Below, in pieces: positions 14,510 through 24,467 of a stretch of DNA of 24,913 nt. The stretch lies in NCBI GenBank assembly GCA_934162625.1, contig CAKPJM010000015.1, positions 1 to 24,913 on the forward strand. Reading direction: 5' to 3'. Position 1 is the stretch's first letter. Each line of letters starts with the position of its first letter. The DNA is from an uncultured Clostridia bacterium. GTDB taxonomy: Bacteria > Bacillota > Clostridia > TANB77 > CAG-508. The notes beneath the pieces were generated by a model, which saw nothing but the letters and a program-made list of their open reading frames with translations, was not told the origin of the DNA and made no database searches. A program made the position numbers and the translations under genes.

Positions 14510-17155
14510 TTATTTGGCTTCGTACCAATTATACCCTTCTTCTACTTCTGCTAGCAATGGAACTTTTAATTTTATTACATTTTCCATTTCTTCTTTTACA
14601 ATTTGTTTTATCTGTTCTTTTTCACTTTCTAATGTTTCTACTAATATTTCGTCATGTACTTGTACTATCAATTTAGATTTTAGGTTGTTCTCTTTTAGCT
14701 TATTATATACATTTATCATTGCTATTTTCATAATATCTGCTGCAGTTCCTTGTATTGGAGTGTTCATTGCAACTCTGCCACCAAATTGTCTTACCATATA
14801 GTTATTGGATTTTAATTCTGGTACATATCTTCTTCTATGGTAAAGAGTTTCTACATATCCTTTTTCTTTTGTTTCTTCTACTATATTAGTCATAAACTCT
14901 TTTATACCATTATATTTATCAAGATATTGTTCTATATACTCTTTAGCTTTTTTTCTAGGAACTCCTAGTTGTTCTCCTAAACCAAATTCACTAATACCAT
15001 AAACTATTCCAAAGTTAACTGCTTTTGCTTTTGTTCTTTCTTCTTTTGTTACTTCTTCTAGTGGTATGTTAAATACCTTTGAAGCGGCTTGTGCATGTAT
15101 GTCTTCGTTGTTGCAAAATGCTTCTATCATATTTTTATCTTCAGAAATATGTGCTAATACTCTAAGCTCTATTTGAGAATAGTCTGCATCTACAAAAATG
15201 TATCCTCGTTCAGGTTTAAATACTTTTCTTAATTTTCTTCCTAATTCCATTCTTGTAGGTATATTTTGAAGATTTGGATCTGTTGAGCTTATTCTTCCTG
15301 TTGTTGTAACTGTTTGATGAAATTTAGAGTGTATTCTTCCTGTTTCATCTATATATGGAATAAGTCCTTCTACGTAAGTAGAATTTAGTTTTTGTAATTG
15401 CCTATATTCTAATATTTTTTCTATTACAGGATGTTCATATTTTATTTTTTCTAATACATCTACATCTGTTGAATAACCTGTTTTTGTTTTCTTTTTAACT
15501 GTAAGTTTTAATTTTTCAAAAAGGATTTCTCCTAATTGTTTTGTAGAATTTATATTAAATTCTTCACCTGTAAGTTCATATATTTCTTGTGTTAAAATAT
15601 CTATTTTTTCTTGCAATTCTTTTCCGAAATCTAAAAGTTCTTGTTTATCTATATATATTCCTTCATATTGCATGCTAGCTAATACTTCTGTTAACGGCAT
15701 TTCTATTTTATTAAATAAATCTATGCTTCCTGCCTCTTCCATTTTCTGTGTTAAAACATTATATAATTTATATATTGTATACGCATAAATATATGTTTTA
15801 TCTTCTTTTGGTTCTTCTGAATTATCAAATAATGTAATTTGTTCTGCTTCTGTTTTTTCTGTATTTGATAAGTATTCTGCAATGTCAAAGTTTATATATT
15901 CATTTGCTAGATATTCTATTGTATATTTATTTATATTCGAATTTAAAATGTAACCTGCAATAGCTATGTCAAACATAAGGTTTTTAGCTTCTATTCCTTT
16001 GTTCCATAATATTATAAATTCTTCTTTTTGTTTGTAACTGCATTTTAATATATTCTTGTCCTCAAATATGTCTTTAAAATCTTGTACGTTTTCTACAGAA
16101 AAACATTTATTAGTTTTTGGAGAATAAATTATAAATTTTTCTTCTGTTAGATAATAATACATAGCTTTATTTTCTTGTATTTCTTGTTTTAATTCTGCTA
16201 ATTTTGTTTTGTCCGCAATTCTTTCATGTTCAATTTCAGTATTGATTTGCGATTCGCCCAAAGATGTCCCTCCTACATTGTCTTGCAATGCAAATCTATC
16301 TATAAATCTATTAAATTTTAGTCTTTTAAATATTTCTAATACTTCTGGTTTATTCCATTCTTCTATTTGGAAAACATTCAAATCCTTTTCTATTGGAGCA
16401 TTTATATCAATTGTTCCAAGAGTTCTAGAAAGATATGCTAAATCTTTGTTTTCTGACAGTTTTTCTTTTAGTTTTCCTTTTTGCTCATCTATATGGTTAT
16501 ATACTTCATCTATGTTTTTATATTGTTTAATTAAATTTAAGGCTGTTTTTTCTCCTACTCCTGGTACTCCTGGAATATTATCTGATGCATCTCCCATTAG
16601 TCCTTTTACTTCTATTAAATCTAATGGCTCTAGTCCATATTCCTCTTCTATTTTTTCTACTGTATAATCTTCTGTTTCTGTTTTTCCCATTTTCGTTCTT
16701 GGAATTCTTACTTTAATATTTTTGTCTATTAGTTGAAAACTATCTCTATCTCCTGTTAATACAGTAACTTCTAGTTCTTCCTTCTGTCCCCATTTTGCAA
16801 GAGTTCCTAATATATCATCTGCTTCATAGCCCTCTTTTTCTATTATGCAAACATTCATTGCTTTTAATGTTTCTTTTAATATAGGCATTTGCATTGCTAA
16901 TTCTTCTGGCATTCCATGTCTATTTGCTTTATATTTATCATATATTTTATGTCTATGCGTCGGAGCTTTTAAATCAAATGCTACAACTAGATATTCTGGT
17001 TTTATATCTTCTAATTCTTTAAATAGCATGCTTAAAAAGCCATATACTGCATTTGTATATGTTCCATCTTCTGTCATAAGCATTTTACTTCCCATTATTC
17101 CGTAGAAAGCTCTGTTTATTATGCTATTTCCATCTATTAATAATAATTTGTTCAA
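14510..17155 (-). CDS. polA: DNA polymerase I
   Basis: An 881-aa family A polymerase of normal length for Firmicutes. The N-terminal 5' nuclease (about 1-290) has LLIDGNSIINRAFYG, EADDILGTLA, LTGDRDSFQL and GVPGVGEKTA. The middle domain lacks the DxE pair and other acidic residues of a working 3'-5' exonuclease, so proofreading is probably absent, as in Bst and Taq enzymes. The polymerase domain has DADYSQIELRVLAH (motif A), KAVNFGIVYGIS (motif B) and VQVHDEILVE (motif C). The start is TTG at 17155, six bases after aggaggt. It lies 11 bases after the GT2 gene and is probably cotranscribed. Confidence 0.97.
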   Translation of the reverse strand: MNKLLLIDGNSIINRAFYGIMGSKMLMTEDGTYTNAVYGFLSMLFKELEDIKPEYLVVAFDLKAPTHRHKIYDKYKANRHGMPEELAMQMPILKETLKAMNVCIIEKEGYEADDILGTLAKWGQKEELEVTVLTGDRDSFQLIDKNIKVRIPRTKMGKTETEDYTVEKIEEEYGLEPLDLIEVKGLMGDASDNIPGVPGVGEKTALNLIKQYKNIDEVYNHIDEQKGKLKEKLSENKDLAYLSRTLGTIDINAPIEKDLNVFQIEEWNKPEVLEIFKRLKFNRFIDRFALQDNVGGTSLGESQINTEIEHERIADKTKLAELKQEIQENKAMYYYLTEEKFIIYSPKTNKCFSVENVQDFKDIFEDKNILKCSYKQKEEFIILWNKGIEAKNLMFDIAIAGYILNSNINKYTIEYLANEYINFDIAEYLSNTEKTEAEQITLFDNSEEPKEDKTYIYAYTIYKLYNVLTQKMEEAGSIDLFNKIEMPLTEVLASMQYEGIYIDKQELLDFGKELQEKIDILTQEIYELTGEEFNINSTKQLGEILFEKLKLTVKKKTKTGYSTDVDVLEKIKYEHPVIEKILEYRQLQKLNSTYVEGLIPYIDETGRIHSKFHQTVTTTGRISSTDPNLQNIPTRMELGRKLRKVFKPERGYIFVDADYSQIELRVLAHISEDKNMIEAFCNNEDIHAQAASKVFNIPLEEVTKEERTKAKAVNFGIVYGISEFGLGEQLGVPRKKAKEYIEQYLDKYNGIKEFMTNIVEETKEKGYVETLYHRRRYVPELKSNNYMVRQFGGRVAMNTPIQGTAADIMKIAMINVYNKLKENNLKSKLIVQVHDEILVETLESEKEQIKQIVKEEMENVIKLKVPLLAEVEEGYNWYEAK

Positions 17156-17166
17156 GCAATTACCTC

Positions 17167-18096
17167 CTAAAATTTTGAATCCTCTTTTTTAATTATATAT
17201 TTAGGGCGTTTTTTTATTTCTAAATACATTTTTGATATATATTCTGAAAGTATTCCTATTGATATTAATTGTACTCCTCCCATAAATAATATCGCTGTTA
17301 TTATTGAAGCATATCCTGGGACATCTTTTCCATATATTAACGTTTGTAAAATTATTATAATTGTTGAAATTATGGCTATTATTGATATAAAAAATCCCAT
17401 TAATGTTGAAGCTTTTAATGGTGCAGTTGTAAATGACGTTATTCCTTCTATTGCATAATTAAATAATTTTCTAAAACTCCATTTGGTTTTTCCTGATTTT
17501 CTTTCAATATTTTCTATTTCTATATATTTAATTTTAAACCCAACCCATGTAAAAATTCCTTTTGAAAATCTATTGTATTCTTTTAAAGATATAATCGCAT
17601 CAACTACTTCTTTTTTCATAAGTCTAAAATCTTGGACGTTTTTTTCTATTGGTATAAACATTCTCATCATTTTATAAAATAATTTAGAAAATGCACTTTT
17701 AATAACAGTCTCACCTTTTCTATTTTTCCTTTTTGTTGCAACAACATCATAACCATCATTTATTCCTTCTAGCATTTCTAATATTGTTTTTGGAGGATGT
17801 TGCAAGTCAGCATCTATTAGCGCTACTAAATTGCCAGTTGCATTATTTAGTCCAGCATATATAGCCGCTTCTTTTCCAAAGTTTCTTGAAAAACTAATTA
17901 GTATTACGTTTTGATCTGTTTTTCTTATTTTTTTCACTTCTATTTCTGTATTATCATTACTTCCATCATTAACAAAAATGATTTCATAGCTATAATTTTC
18001 TTTTACTTTCTCAAGTGTTTTTATCATTTCCTCATAAAAACTACTTATATTACTTTCTTCATTGTAGCAAGGTACTACTATTGATATTTTTTCCAT
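17167..18096 (-). CDS. Polyprenyl-phosphate glycosyltransferase (GT2, GtrB/DPM1-like)
   Basis: A 309-aa GT2 enzyme that moves a sugar from a nucleotide sugar to undecaprenyl phosphate on the inner face of the membrane. The N-terminal GT-A domain has IVVPCYNEESNI, IIFVNDGSNDNT, ALIDADLQHPP (the metal-binding DxD-type motif) and NRFSKGIFTWVG. Two C-terminal membrane helices (about 230-255 and 264-290) are followed by a basic tail, as in GtrB and related proteins. The ribosome site agaggaaag lies just before ATG. The lipid-linked sugar would serve the GT-C-like proteins upstream in the same operon. The sugar cannot be named. Confidence 0.92.
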   Translation of the reverse strand: MEKISIVVPCYNEESNISSFYEEMIKTLEKVKENYSYEIIFVNDGSNDNTEIEVKKIRKTDQNVILISFSRNFGKEAAIYAGLNNATGNLVALIDADLQHPPKTILEMLEGINDGYDVVATKRKNRKGETVIKSAFSKLFYKMMRMFIPIEKNVQDFRLMKKEVVDAIISLKEYNRFSKGIFTWVGFKIKYIEIENIERKSGKTKWSFRKLFNYAIEGITSFTTAPLKASTLMGFFISIIAIISTIIIILQTLIYGKDVPGYASIITAILFMGGVQLISIGILSEYISKMYLEIKKRPKYIIKKEDSKF

Positions 18097-18108
18097 TCTT
18101 TCCTCTTT

Positions 18109-19560
18109 CTATATAATAAAGAATAAAACAAAGCTTAAAATACAAAACAATGTAATTGTATACTCTATAATTTCTTTTATTATATTGTTTTTTATATATT
18201 CATTTAATACCATACAAACTGTTACTATTCCTGTAAATATTGTTGGAACTATATATCTAAAATCCATTGTACATATATATGGATATTGAACATTAAAATT
18301 ATAATAGCTTATCATATTAGTGAAAAACGTAATCAAAAGAATCATTATTATAAAGCTATTCTTATCTTTTCTTTTATATTTTCCAATTAATATAAATGTA
18401 CATAGTACTATAGCTAAAATAATTAGAAGATTTACAAATTTAAAAAAAGTTACATATATATTAATATTATTATTATAAGTAAATTCCCCCAATATTGAAC
18501 ACTTAACTATATAGGCAAAAACATTATGATTATCTGGAATTACACAGTATACTTGTCCAAATAATTCTTTAAACGATATACTTAAAAATCTTTGAACTGT
18601 AGAATATTGTCCTACATATAGCCTATTGCTTGGTAGTAATACACCACCCAATGGTTGATTGAACAGTATCAAGTTTCTTATAGGATGCCACAATCCTAGA
18701 GGTAATGAAATTATTCCAAACAGCATAAACTTTCCAAATAGCAAGAGTATTTTATTGTTCTCAGTTCTATGTATTTCAATTATCTTTTTTATAAAAGTAT
18801 ACATTATTGGAACTGCCATTATTGCTCCTGATATTTTAGTCATAACTGAGCAGCCTGTAATCACTGCTAAAATAATTGTATTCTTAATATTAGGATTATC
18901 ATTCCACTTTATTAAATATAATATAATATAAAAACTTAATAATATCATTAAAATATCGTTGTTTATACTTCCTGCTAATATTATAAATGTTGGATGAAAA
19001 GCCATTACAGCTATTATAAATATTTTATAAATATTTTTTATTTCAATTTCTTCTACTATTCTATATACAACAAGCATTATTAATGAAGAAAAGATTGCTG
19101 TTATAATTTGTATTCCTTCTATGCTTCTGTCTAAGCCAATATTAAATACGTCGTTTACTTTTAACCAACCTGCTGCTATTGAGTGAAACAGAGGTGGATG
19201 ATAGAATTGGATACTATTCGTTTCTGGTAATTTTCCTGTTTGATATATTGTATATATATATCCTAAGTGTCCCTGGTCATTTATGCCATAAACATCATGT
19301 TGTCTTTCTGTAATTGGTGTATATATTATGTACATTGCTCTAGTTAAAATACCTACAATCATTATTATTAATATTATATTCTTATAGTTTATTTTTAGTT
19401 TTTTTATTCGTTTTGCTACATAAACCCCCCCAATTATTAACATTATGCTTCCTACTGTTATACTTCTTATATAATTTTCTATTAGAGGCTCTATTATATA
19501 TATAAGTATAAAAAATAATACTATACTTATATAATAAATAAAGATTTCTTTTTTACTCAT
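18109..19560 (-). CDS. Multi-membrane GT-C/GT39-like glycosyltransferase
   Basis: A 483-aa membrane protein with about 12 predicted helices. The first extracellular loop carries GINDQGHLGYIYTIYQTGKLP followed by IQFYHPPLFHSIAAGW, which resembles the loop 1 Asp and HPPL(Y/F) elements of GT39/ArnT-type enzymes that take sugars from polyprenyl phosphate. It ends 12 bases before the GT2 start, and its ATG follows aggagaggaa. It is therefore the likely user of the lipid-linked sugar made by the GT2 enzyme. The acceptor, protein or polysaccharide, is unknown. Confidence 0.75.
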   Translation of the reverse strand: MSKKEIFIYYISIVLFFILIYIIEPLIENYIRSITVGSIMLIIGGVYVAKRIKKLKINYKNIILIIMIVGILTRAMYIIYTPITERQHDVYGINDQGHLGYIYTIYQTGKLPETNSIQFYHPPLFHSIAAGWLKVNDVFNIGLDRSIEGIQIITAIFSSLIMLVVYRIVEEIEIKNIYKIFIIAVMAFHPTFIILAGSINNDILMILLSFYIILYLIKWNDNPNIKNTIILAVITGCSVMTKISGAIMAVPIMYTFIKKIIEIHRTENNKILLLFGKFMLFGIISLPLGLWHPIRNLILFNQPLGGVLLPSNRLYVGQYSTVQRFLSISFKELFGQVYCVIPDNHNVFAYIVKCSILGEFTYNNNINIYVTFFKFVNLLIILAIVLCTFILIGKYKRKDKNSFIIMILLITFFTNMISYYNFNVQYPYICTMDFRYIVPTIFTGIVTVCMVLNEYIKNNIIKEIIEYTITLFCILSFVLFFII

Positions 19561-19573
19561 ATTTCCTCTCCTT

Positions 19574-21055
19574 TTAATATATGCACATATACATTATGTT
19601 ATCTTTGAATATTATTTGTTCCTCAGAAAATTCATCCCAATTCCTGTCTTTAAAATTACTGTCATATGTTTCCTTATCCATGTCAGTTATTACTATTGGC
19701 CTTTGTAAGTAGTATTCTATTACCTCTTTTATACAATAATAATTTGCTGTAGACCTTTCTGTAAAAGTGTTTTCTATTTGTTTTGATGTATAAAAGCTTC
19801 TGTTAATATCGTTAGTTACTGCAACTTTTGTAATCTTTATATTTTTTTCTTTTTCATAATTTTGAACTATCTCTTTTATTTTATATCCTACTTCATTATC
19901 AATTTTGTTTTCTTCTATATTGCTTTGTGAAATCGTTATGTAGTTGTAGCCCGTATATAATATCATTGCAGTTATAGCTATTGCCACTATGCTCTTTTCT
20001 ATTTTATTGTTATAATTTACTTTCATGGCAATATAAACAAAAGAAATACCAATAATAGCTCCTATGGACATACACATTCTAGCATTTATAAAAACATCTT
20101 TCATTGTATAAATTGGTAGTATACATACTGATAAAGCAGCAAATATTGTAAGAAAATACTTAACAAGATAGCTTAATCTAGTTTTTATTGCAATATAAAA
20201 TAATGTAACTATAATTGTATAAAAAAATATTCCTTTATATATAAAATTAAACCCATTTATTAAAATATCTACTGAAACACTTATAAAAGATTTAAATATC
20301 ATAGCTAAGTTTATACTATGTATGTCTGAAAATCTTTCTTGTTTTACATTCATTAAATTAGTACATACAAAAATAAGTAATGTAGTAGTTATAAAAGCTA
20401 TTACTAAAATTGTTCCTGCAAGAAAAATATATTTAATTGTATCTTTCCAGTTTTGTTTGCCATTTTCTTTATTTACTATAAAACTAAATATAACAGATAA
20501 TGTAAAAAATATATTAACATTTCCCTGATATAGTATAGTAGCAACTATCACTAAACTTAATGCCTTTAAATATTTATGCTTTGAATCTCCAAACAATATT
20601 CTTAATCCTATTATAGAAAACAATATACTCAAACATATTATTCCAGATTCTGCATACAGTAAAAATTCTAATGCAAATGGATTAAATATAATTAAGAAAC
20701 TTGACGCCAAAAGTAAGTACTTGTATGCATTATTTTCAGCTCCTATTTTCTTCAAAAAAAGTTTATATAATAATATAGTTGAAAGTGTCAGTGCTATAAT
20801 AGCTACAACTTCCATAAATATTATATATGCTTTGTATGAAATATTCAGACTATCTGCAATGAAAAAAGAGCCTGCAGTTATTATTCTTCCACTTTTTAAA
20901 AAATACTGTTTTGCATATTCTTTATACCCTAATACTACTACTTGGTAAGTATCTGGAGCAAAATGCATTTGTATAATTAATGGATATGTTATTGTAAAAG
21001 CAAACAAAAGTATAATTATAAAAATTAATATATCTTTTTTACTAATTAAATTCAT
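19574..21055 (-). CDS. Multi-membrane protein, GtrII-like glucosyltransferase domain
   Basis: A 493-aa protein with about 11 helices and a C-terminal soluble domain (about 370-493, with NRSFYTSKQIENTFTERS and YYCIKEVIEYYLQRPIV). The N-terminal loop MHFAPDTYQVVVLGYKEYAK and the phrase LKSGRIITA recall the GtrII-like family, which modifies O-antigen-like chains from lipid-linked sugars. The assignment is by general resemblance. Its ATG directly follows the TAG of the flavoprotein gene (gaggagaaa tag atg), so the two are translationally coupled. Confidence 0.6.
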   Translation of the reverse strand: MNLISKKDILIFIIILLFAFTITYPLIIQMHFAPDTYQVVVLGYKEYAKQYFLKSGRIITAGSFFIADSLNISYKAYIIFMEVVAIIALTLSTILLYKLFLKKIGAENNAYKYLLLASSFLIIFNPFALEFLLYAESGIICLSILFSIIGLRILFGDSKHKYLKALSLVIVATILYQGNVNIFFTLSVIFSFIVNKENGKQNWKDTIKYIFLAGTILVIAFITTTLLIFVCTNLMNVKQERFSDIHSINLAMIFKSFISVSVDILINGFNFIYKGIFFYTIIVTLFYIAIKTRLSYLVKYFLTIFAALSVCILPIYTMKDVFINARMCMSIGAIIGISFVYIAMKVNYNNKIEKSIVAIAITAMILYTGYNYITISQSNIEENKIDNEVGYKIKEIVQNYEKEKNIKITKVAVTNDINRSFYTSKQIENTFTERSTANYYCIKEVIEYYLQRPIVITDMDKETYDSNFKDRNWDEFSEEQIIFKDNIMYMCIY

Positions 21056-22616
21056 CTATTTCTCCTCATGATATTCTTTTTCTGTATTTACATTCCAAAT
21101 GTTTTCTTTATCATTTATATTGTTTTTTATATTTTTGGTTGCTTCAAATGCTGTTACCATTGAATGGTCCATGTTATTGTATCTATGTTGTCCATTTCTT
21201 CCTATACAATATAAATTATTAAATTCATTTATATATTTTATAAGCTTGTCTATCTCCGAATATGTATCGAAATATGCTGGATATGCTTTCTTTACTCTTT
21301 CTCTATGAGAATCTAATACATCTTCTTTCTTTATAATATTCATTTTTTCAAGTTCTTCTGTTGCAAATTTTATAAATTCTTCATCACTCATATTCCAATA
21401 TCCATCATTTTCATTACAAAAGTATTCCAATCCTATCCATACTGTTTCTTCCGGCTTTTCTACCATATATGGTGACCAGTTGTTAAATATTTGTATTCTT
21501 CCTAATTTTACATCTGGCTCTTGAACATAGATCCAACAGTCTGGAACAATGTTTCCTAATGTTTTTATATTTGTTTTATTCTCTAAATTTAGTTTTTTAA
21601 CAAGTAATCCAACTGTTATAAAATCTCTATATGGTAGTCCTTTTGCAATATCTTGTATTTTATCTGGTACTTTTTCTCCTTTAAATCCTATAACCAAATC
21701 TTTTAGTGGCATTGAAGATATAAATATATCCCCTTCTATTTTTTCCATTCCATTTTTTGTTTCGCATTCTACTGATTTTACAGTATTTTTCTCTATATTT
21801 ATGTTCTTTACTAGATATCCCTTTTCTATCTTTCCGCCTAGATTTTCTACTTCCATAGCTAAAGTTTCCCAAAGTTGTCCTGGTCCATATTTAGGATACC
21901 AAAATTCTTCTATTAGAGATGTTTCTTTTTCTTTATTGGTTTTCTTAAACAATTTTGAAAACATATCTTTTATTACGGCTTTTATAGATAAACCTTTTAC
22001 TCTTTGTGCTCCCCAATCAGCAGAAATTTGTTTTGGATGTCTTCCCCACAACTTTTCTGTATATTTCTCAAAGAACATTCCATATAAAACTTTTCCAAAT
22101 CTATTTATATAAAAGTTTTCCAATGAATCTTCTTTCTTTTTGACAAATATAGTTTTTAAATAACTAAATCCTGCCTTCATGGTTCTTATAAATCCCATAT
22201 TTACAAATGTTTCTTTTTTCATGCTTACTGGATAATCAAAAAATTTTTTTAGATAGTAAATTCTAGAAACCCTGTTTCTTAAAAGCATTACTCTATCTTG
22301 TTTTTCTGGATTTGGTCCGCCTTTTTTTAGTTTTTTCTCCCTTCCGCAATTTTTTATCATCATATGATGGTTCGCCTTGAAGAGGCATTAAATTTTCCCA
22401 AAATTCCATGACTTTTTGGTCTTTAGAAAAAAATCTGTGGCCTCCTATATCCATTCTATTTCCGTTGTATCTAACAGTTCTTGAAATTCCTCCAATTTCG
22501 CTTGTTTCTTCTAATATTGTTACTTCACATTGGTCATTCTTATCTTTTAATAATTCATATGCAGAAGTTAATCCTGCTGGCCCAGCGCCTATTATTATTA
22601 CTTTCTTTTTGCCCAT
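21056..22616 (-). CDS. FAD-dependent UDP-galactopyranose-mutase-like protein, read in two frames (+1 shift at CGG)
   Basis: A flavoprotein of about 519 aa. Frame 1 from ATG 22616 (agaggt upstream) gives KKVIIIGAGPAGLTSAYELL (dinucleotide loop), SEIGGISRTV and DIGGHRFFSK, then codon 91 CGG (22346-22344) and a stop at 22293. Skipping the C gives DDKKL-GREKKLKKGG and leads into GGPNPEKQDRVMLLRNR, FFDYPVSM, FYINRFGKVLYGMFFEKYTEKLWG and the C-terminal CIGRNGQHRYNNMDHSM (FAD site). This order fits amine-oxidase/UGM-like oxidoreductases placed in glycan clusters. An A6 run three bases before the CGG offers a second possible slip point (giving DDKNCGRE). The internal ATG at 22363 lacks the FAD loop and cannot be the start of a working protein. 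Confidence 0.85.
22343..22346 (-). other. Putative +1 recoding site D: TTG CGGA AGG
   Basis: The minus strand reads GAT GAT AAA AAA TTG C GGA AGG GAG AAA. Zero frame ends 17 codons later. The shift could also fall in the A6 run just upstream, so this site alone would not prove CGG; the match with the other three is what matters. Confidence 0.75.
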
Positions 22617-22760
22617 TTGGTTATTACCTCTTTCATTATTTCTTTAAATTATTTTTATTTTAGGTTTTATATTTTGTAATACTATATCATGTTTTCTAAC
22701 TTTTTACTACTGACATTTTTTATATTTTTTATAAAATGAATTCCATATACCTTTTTTATT
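22617..22760. other. 144-base gap between GT39-like gene and flavoprotein gene
   Basis: Very AT-rich, no coding region. It may hold a weak promoter for the flavoprotein (TTAGAA/TATTAC-like boxes on the minus strand), but none is near consensus. Confidence 0.4.
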
Positions 22761-24401
22761 TTATTCTAAAACAATATATTTTTCAAAATATGTTATTTTA
22801 TAGTTTTCGCTATCTACATTTAGATTTTCATATGTTTCATAACTAATAACATATGCATTGTTTTCTTTTGGTTCTATGTTTTCCGGTATATAAAAGTAGT
22901 ATTTATTAAAATGCTTTACATTTTCAAACTCTTTAATTTTTACATCTTCAAAATATGTTACTGTTGAATAAAAATCTTTTGGATTTTTTCTAGCATAAAA
23001 TAATACATATATATATGGTTCTTTGATATTGTATTCCATATATATTTTTTTATTTTCTAATGAATCTACATATTTAATAACATCTTGAACTCCGTCTACG
23101 AATTCAGCTCCTGTATACTTAGTTGAAAAATAATTATAAACAAATCCTATAAATGAAGCAATAATTATTATTGTAATTACTACTAAATTCCATCTTTTAT
23201 TCTTATATACTTCTAATATAATACTCATTCCTAAAATTATATAATAAATTATAGGTATCATTATTATGTTTATTCTTATAATTCCAGGAGTAACCATAAA
23301 TAATAGTAATATTGCTGACAAAAACCATATGTTCATTATTTGATTTGTTATATGATATTTCCTATTTTTAATTATAGCTTCATATGCTCCTATTAAAAAT
23401 AATGGCATAGAGTACCAATATGTAAGTCCCCACATAAAATTCTCATCTTGGATTATTAAGATTTTCAAAGATGTTATGAAATTATTTATACTATTGGTAA
23501 TAAAATTTGATGAAAAAATAGAGCAATTTCCCTCAAATCTATTTATAAATAGTCTTGGTATGGTAAAGCCAAAAATTTTTATTTCTTGCAAATCAAATGT
23601 ATTTATAAAAATCATTGTAATTATTGGTAGCGCTACAAAAGCTGCAATTGAAATTGCAATAAATGCATTTTTAAATTTGATTTTTCTTTTTACTAATAAG
23701 AATATAAGTGTTATAATCGAAAAAATTGTAGCAAAGAAATATGATGTGCCATACGCATAAGTAGAAAGTCCCAGTAAAAACCAGCCCAAATAAAAATCTC
23801 TCATTTTTTCTTTTTTTATTCCTAACACCATAAAAAGTATTGCAAACAATACTACATTAGGAAAAATGTTAGATTCTAATCCATACCTTGCTTTCATTAT
23901 ATGCCATGGACATATAGCTAAGAATGTCACACCAATCGTTGCTATTTTTTTATTAAAAATATTCTTTAATAAGTAATACATTGCAATAATTGAAACGCAT
24001 GATACTATAGCCATCGGAAGTCTCACCGCAAATTTTGTAAGTCCTAATATTTTTATAAATGGTATCAATAGGTATGTATATAAGGCATTTTGCCCGCTTC
24101 CCCATGAAATTAAAAATACAGGATAACCTTTTCCTAATCTGTCTGTTCCATAATTTAAAATTGAAAAAGCCTCATATCCAGCAGATGCTTCATCTGGAAT
24201 TAATCCATTTGGCATCTTTTCTAAATTAATAAGTCTTATTATGAAACCAACTACCATAGCAAAATATGTAATTAGTTCATATTTATTTTCTTTTAATATG
24301 TTTTTAATTTTTTTCTTTTTTTTGCAATCTCTTATCGCATTATTCAATATAAATACTGGCATTATTATTGAAAAAACAATAATAATTATATTCTCTATCA
24401 T
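22761..24401 (-). CDS. GT39-family-like membrane glycosyltransferase
   Basis: A 546-aa protein with about 12 helices and a C-terminal extracytoplasmic part (about 430-546). After the first helices the loop MPNGLIPDEASAGYEAFSIL carries the Asp-Glu pair typical of GT39/PMT-like enzymes, followed by WGSGQNALYTYLLIPFIKILG and a FAVRLPMAI stretch, the usual pattern of bacterial members. These transfer sugars from polyprenyl phosphate to acceptors outside the membrane. The ribosome site aaggag lies 8 bases before ATG. It is the first gene of the surface-glycan block, with the flavoprotein 144 bases on. Confidence 0.8.
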   Translation of the reverse strand: MIENIIIIVFSIIMPVFILNNAIRDCKKKKKIKNILKENKYELITYFAMVVGFIIRLINLEKMPNGLIPDEASAGYEAFSILNYGTDRLGKGYPVFLISWGSGQNALYTYLLIPFIKILGLTKFAVRLPMAIVSCVSIIAMYYLLKNIFNKKIATIGVTFLAICPWHIMKARYGLESNIFPNVVLFAILFMVLGIKKEKMRDFYLGWFLLGLSTYAYGTSYFFATIFSIITLIFLLVKRKIKFKNAFIAISIAAFVALPIITMIFINTFDLQEIKIFGFTIPRLFINRFEGNCSIFSSNFITNSINNFITSLKILIIQDENFMWGLTYWYSMPLFLIGAYEAIIKNRKYHITNQIMNIWFLSAILLLFMVTPGIIRINIIMIPIIYYIILGMSIILEVYKNKRWNLVVITIIIIASFIGFVYNYFSTKYTGAEFVDGVQDVIKYVDSLENKKIYMEYNIKEPYIYVLFYARKNPKDFYSTVTYFEDVKIKEFENVKHFNKYYFYIPENIEPKENNAYVISYETYENLNVDSENYKITYFEKYIVLE

Positions 24402-24467
24402 TATTGTAACTCCTTATATATTTTTTTGTTATTTCTATTTTCCTTGCACATTTAAAATTACATTTAA

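Noticed and set aside
22344..22352. A6 run as the slip site in the flavoprotein gene
   Set aside because: Possible in isolation, since it would also restore the frame, but the CGG explanation covers all four genes with one mechanism. It is kept as a caveat for site D.
103..22616. Four independent pseudogenes
   Set aside because: Each gene has a single lesion, a good ribosome site, normal codon use and intact catalytic motifs. All four breaks share the same codon, the same next base and the same shift direction, which random decay would not give.
103..22616. Random sequencing or assembly errors
   Set aside because: Random insertions would not always be C, always at a codon boundary and always before GGA. 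No long homopolymer lies at sites A, B or C. It cannot be fully excluded without reads, so read checking is listed as the first test.
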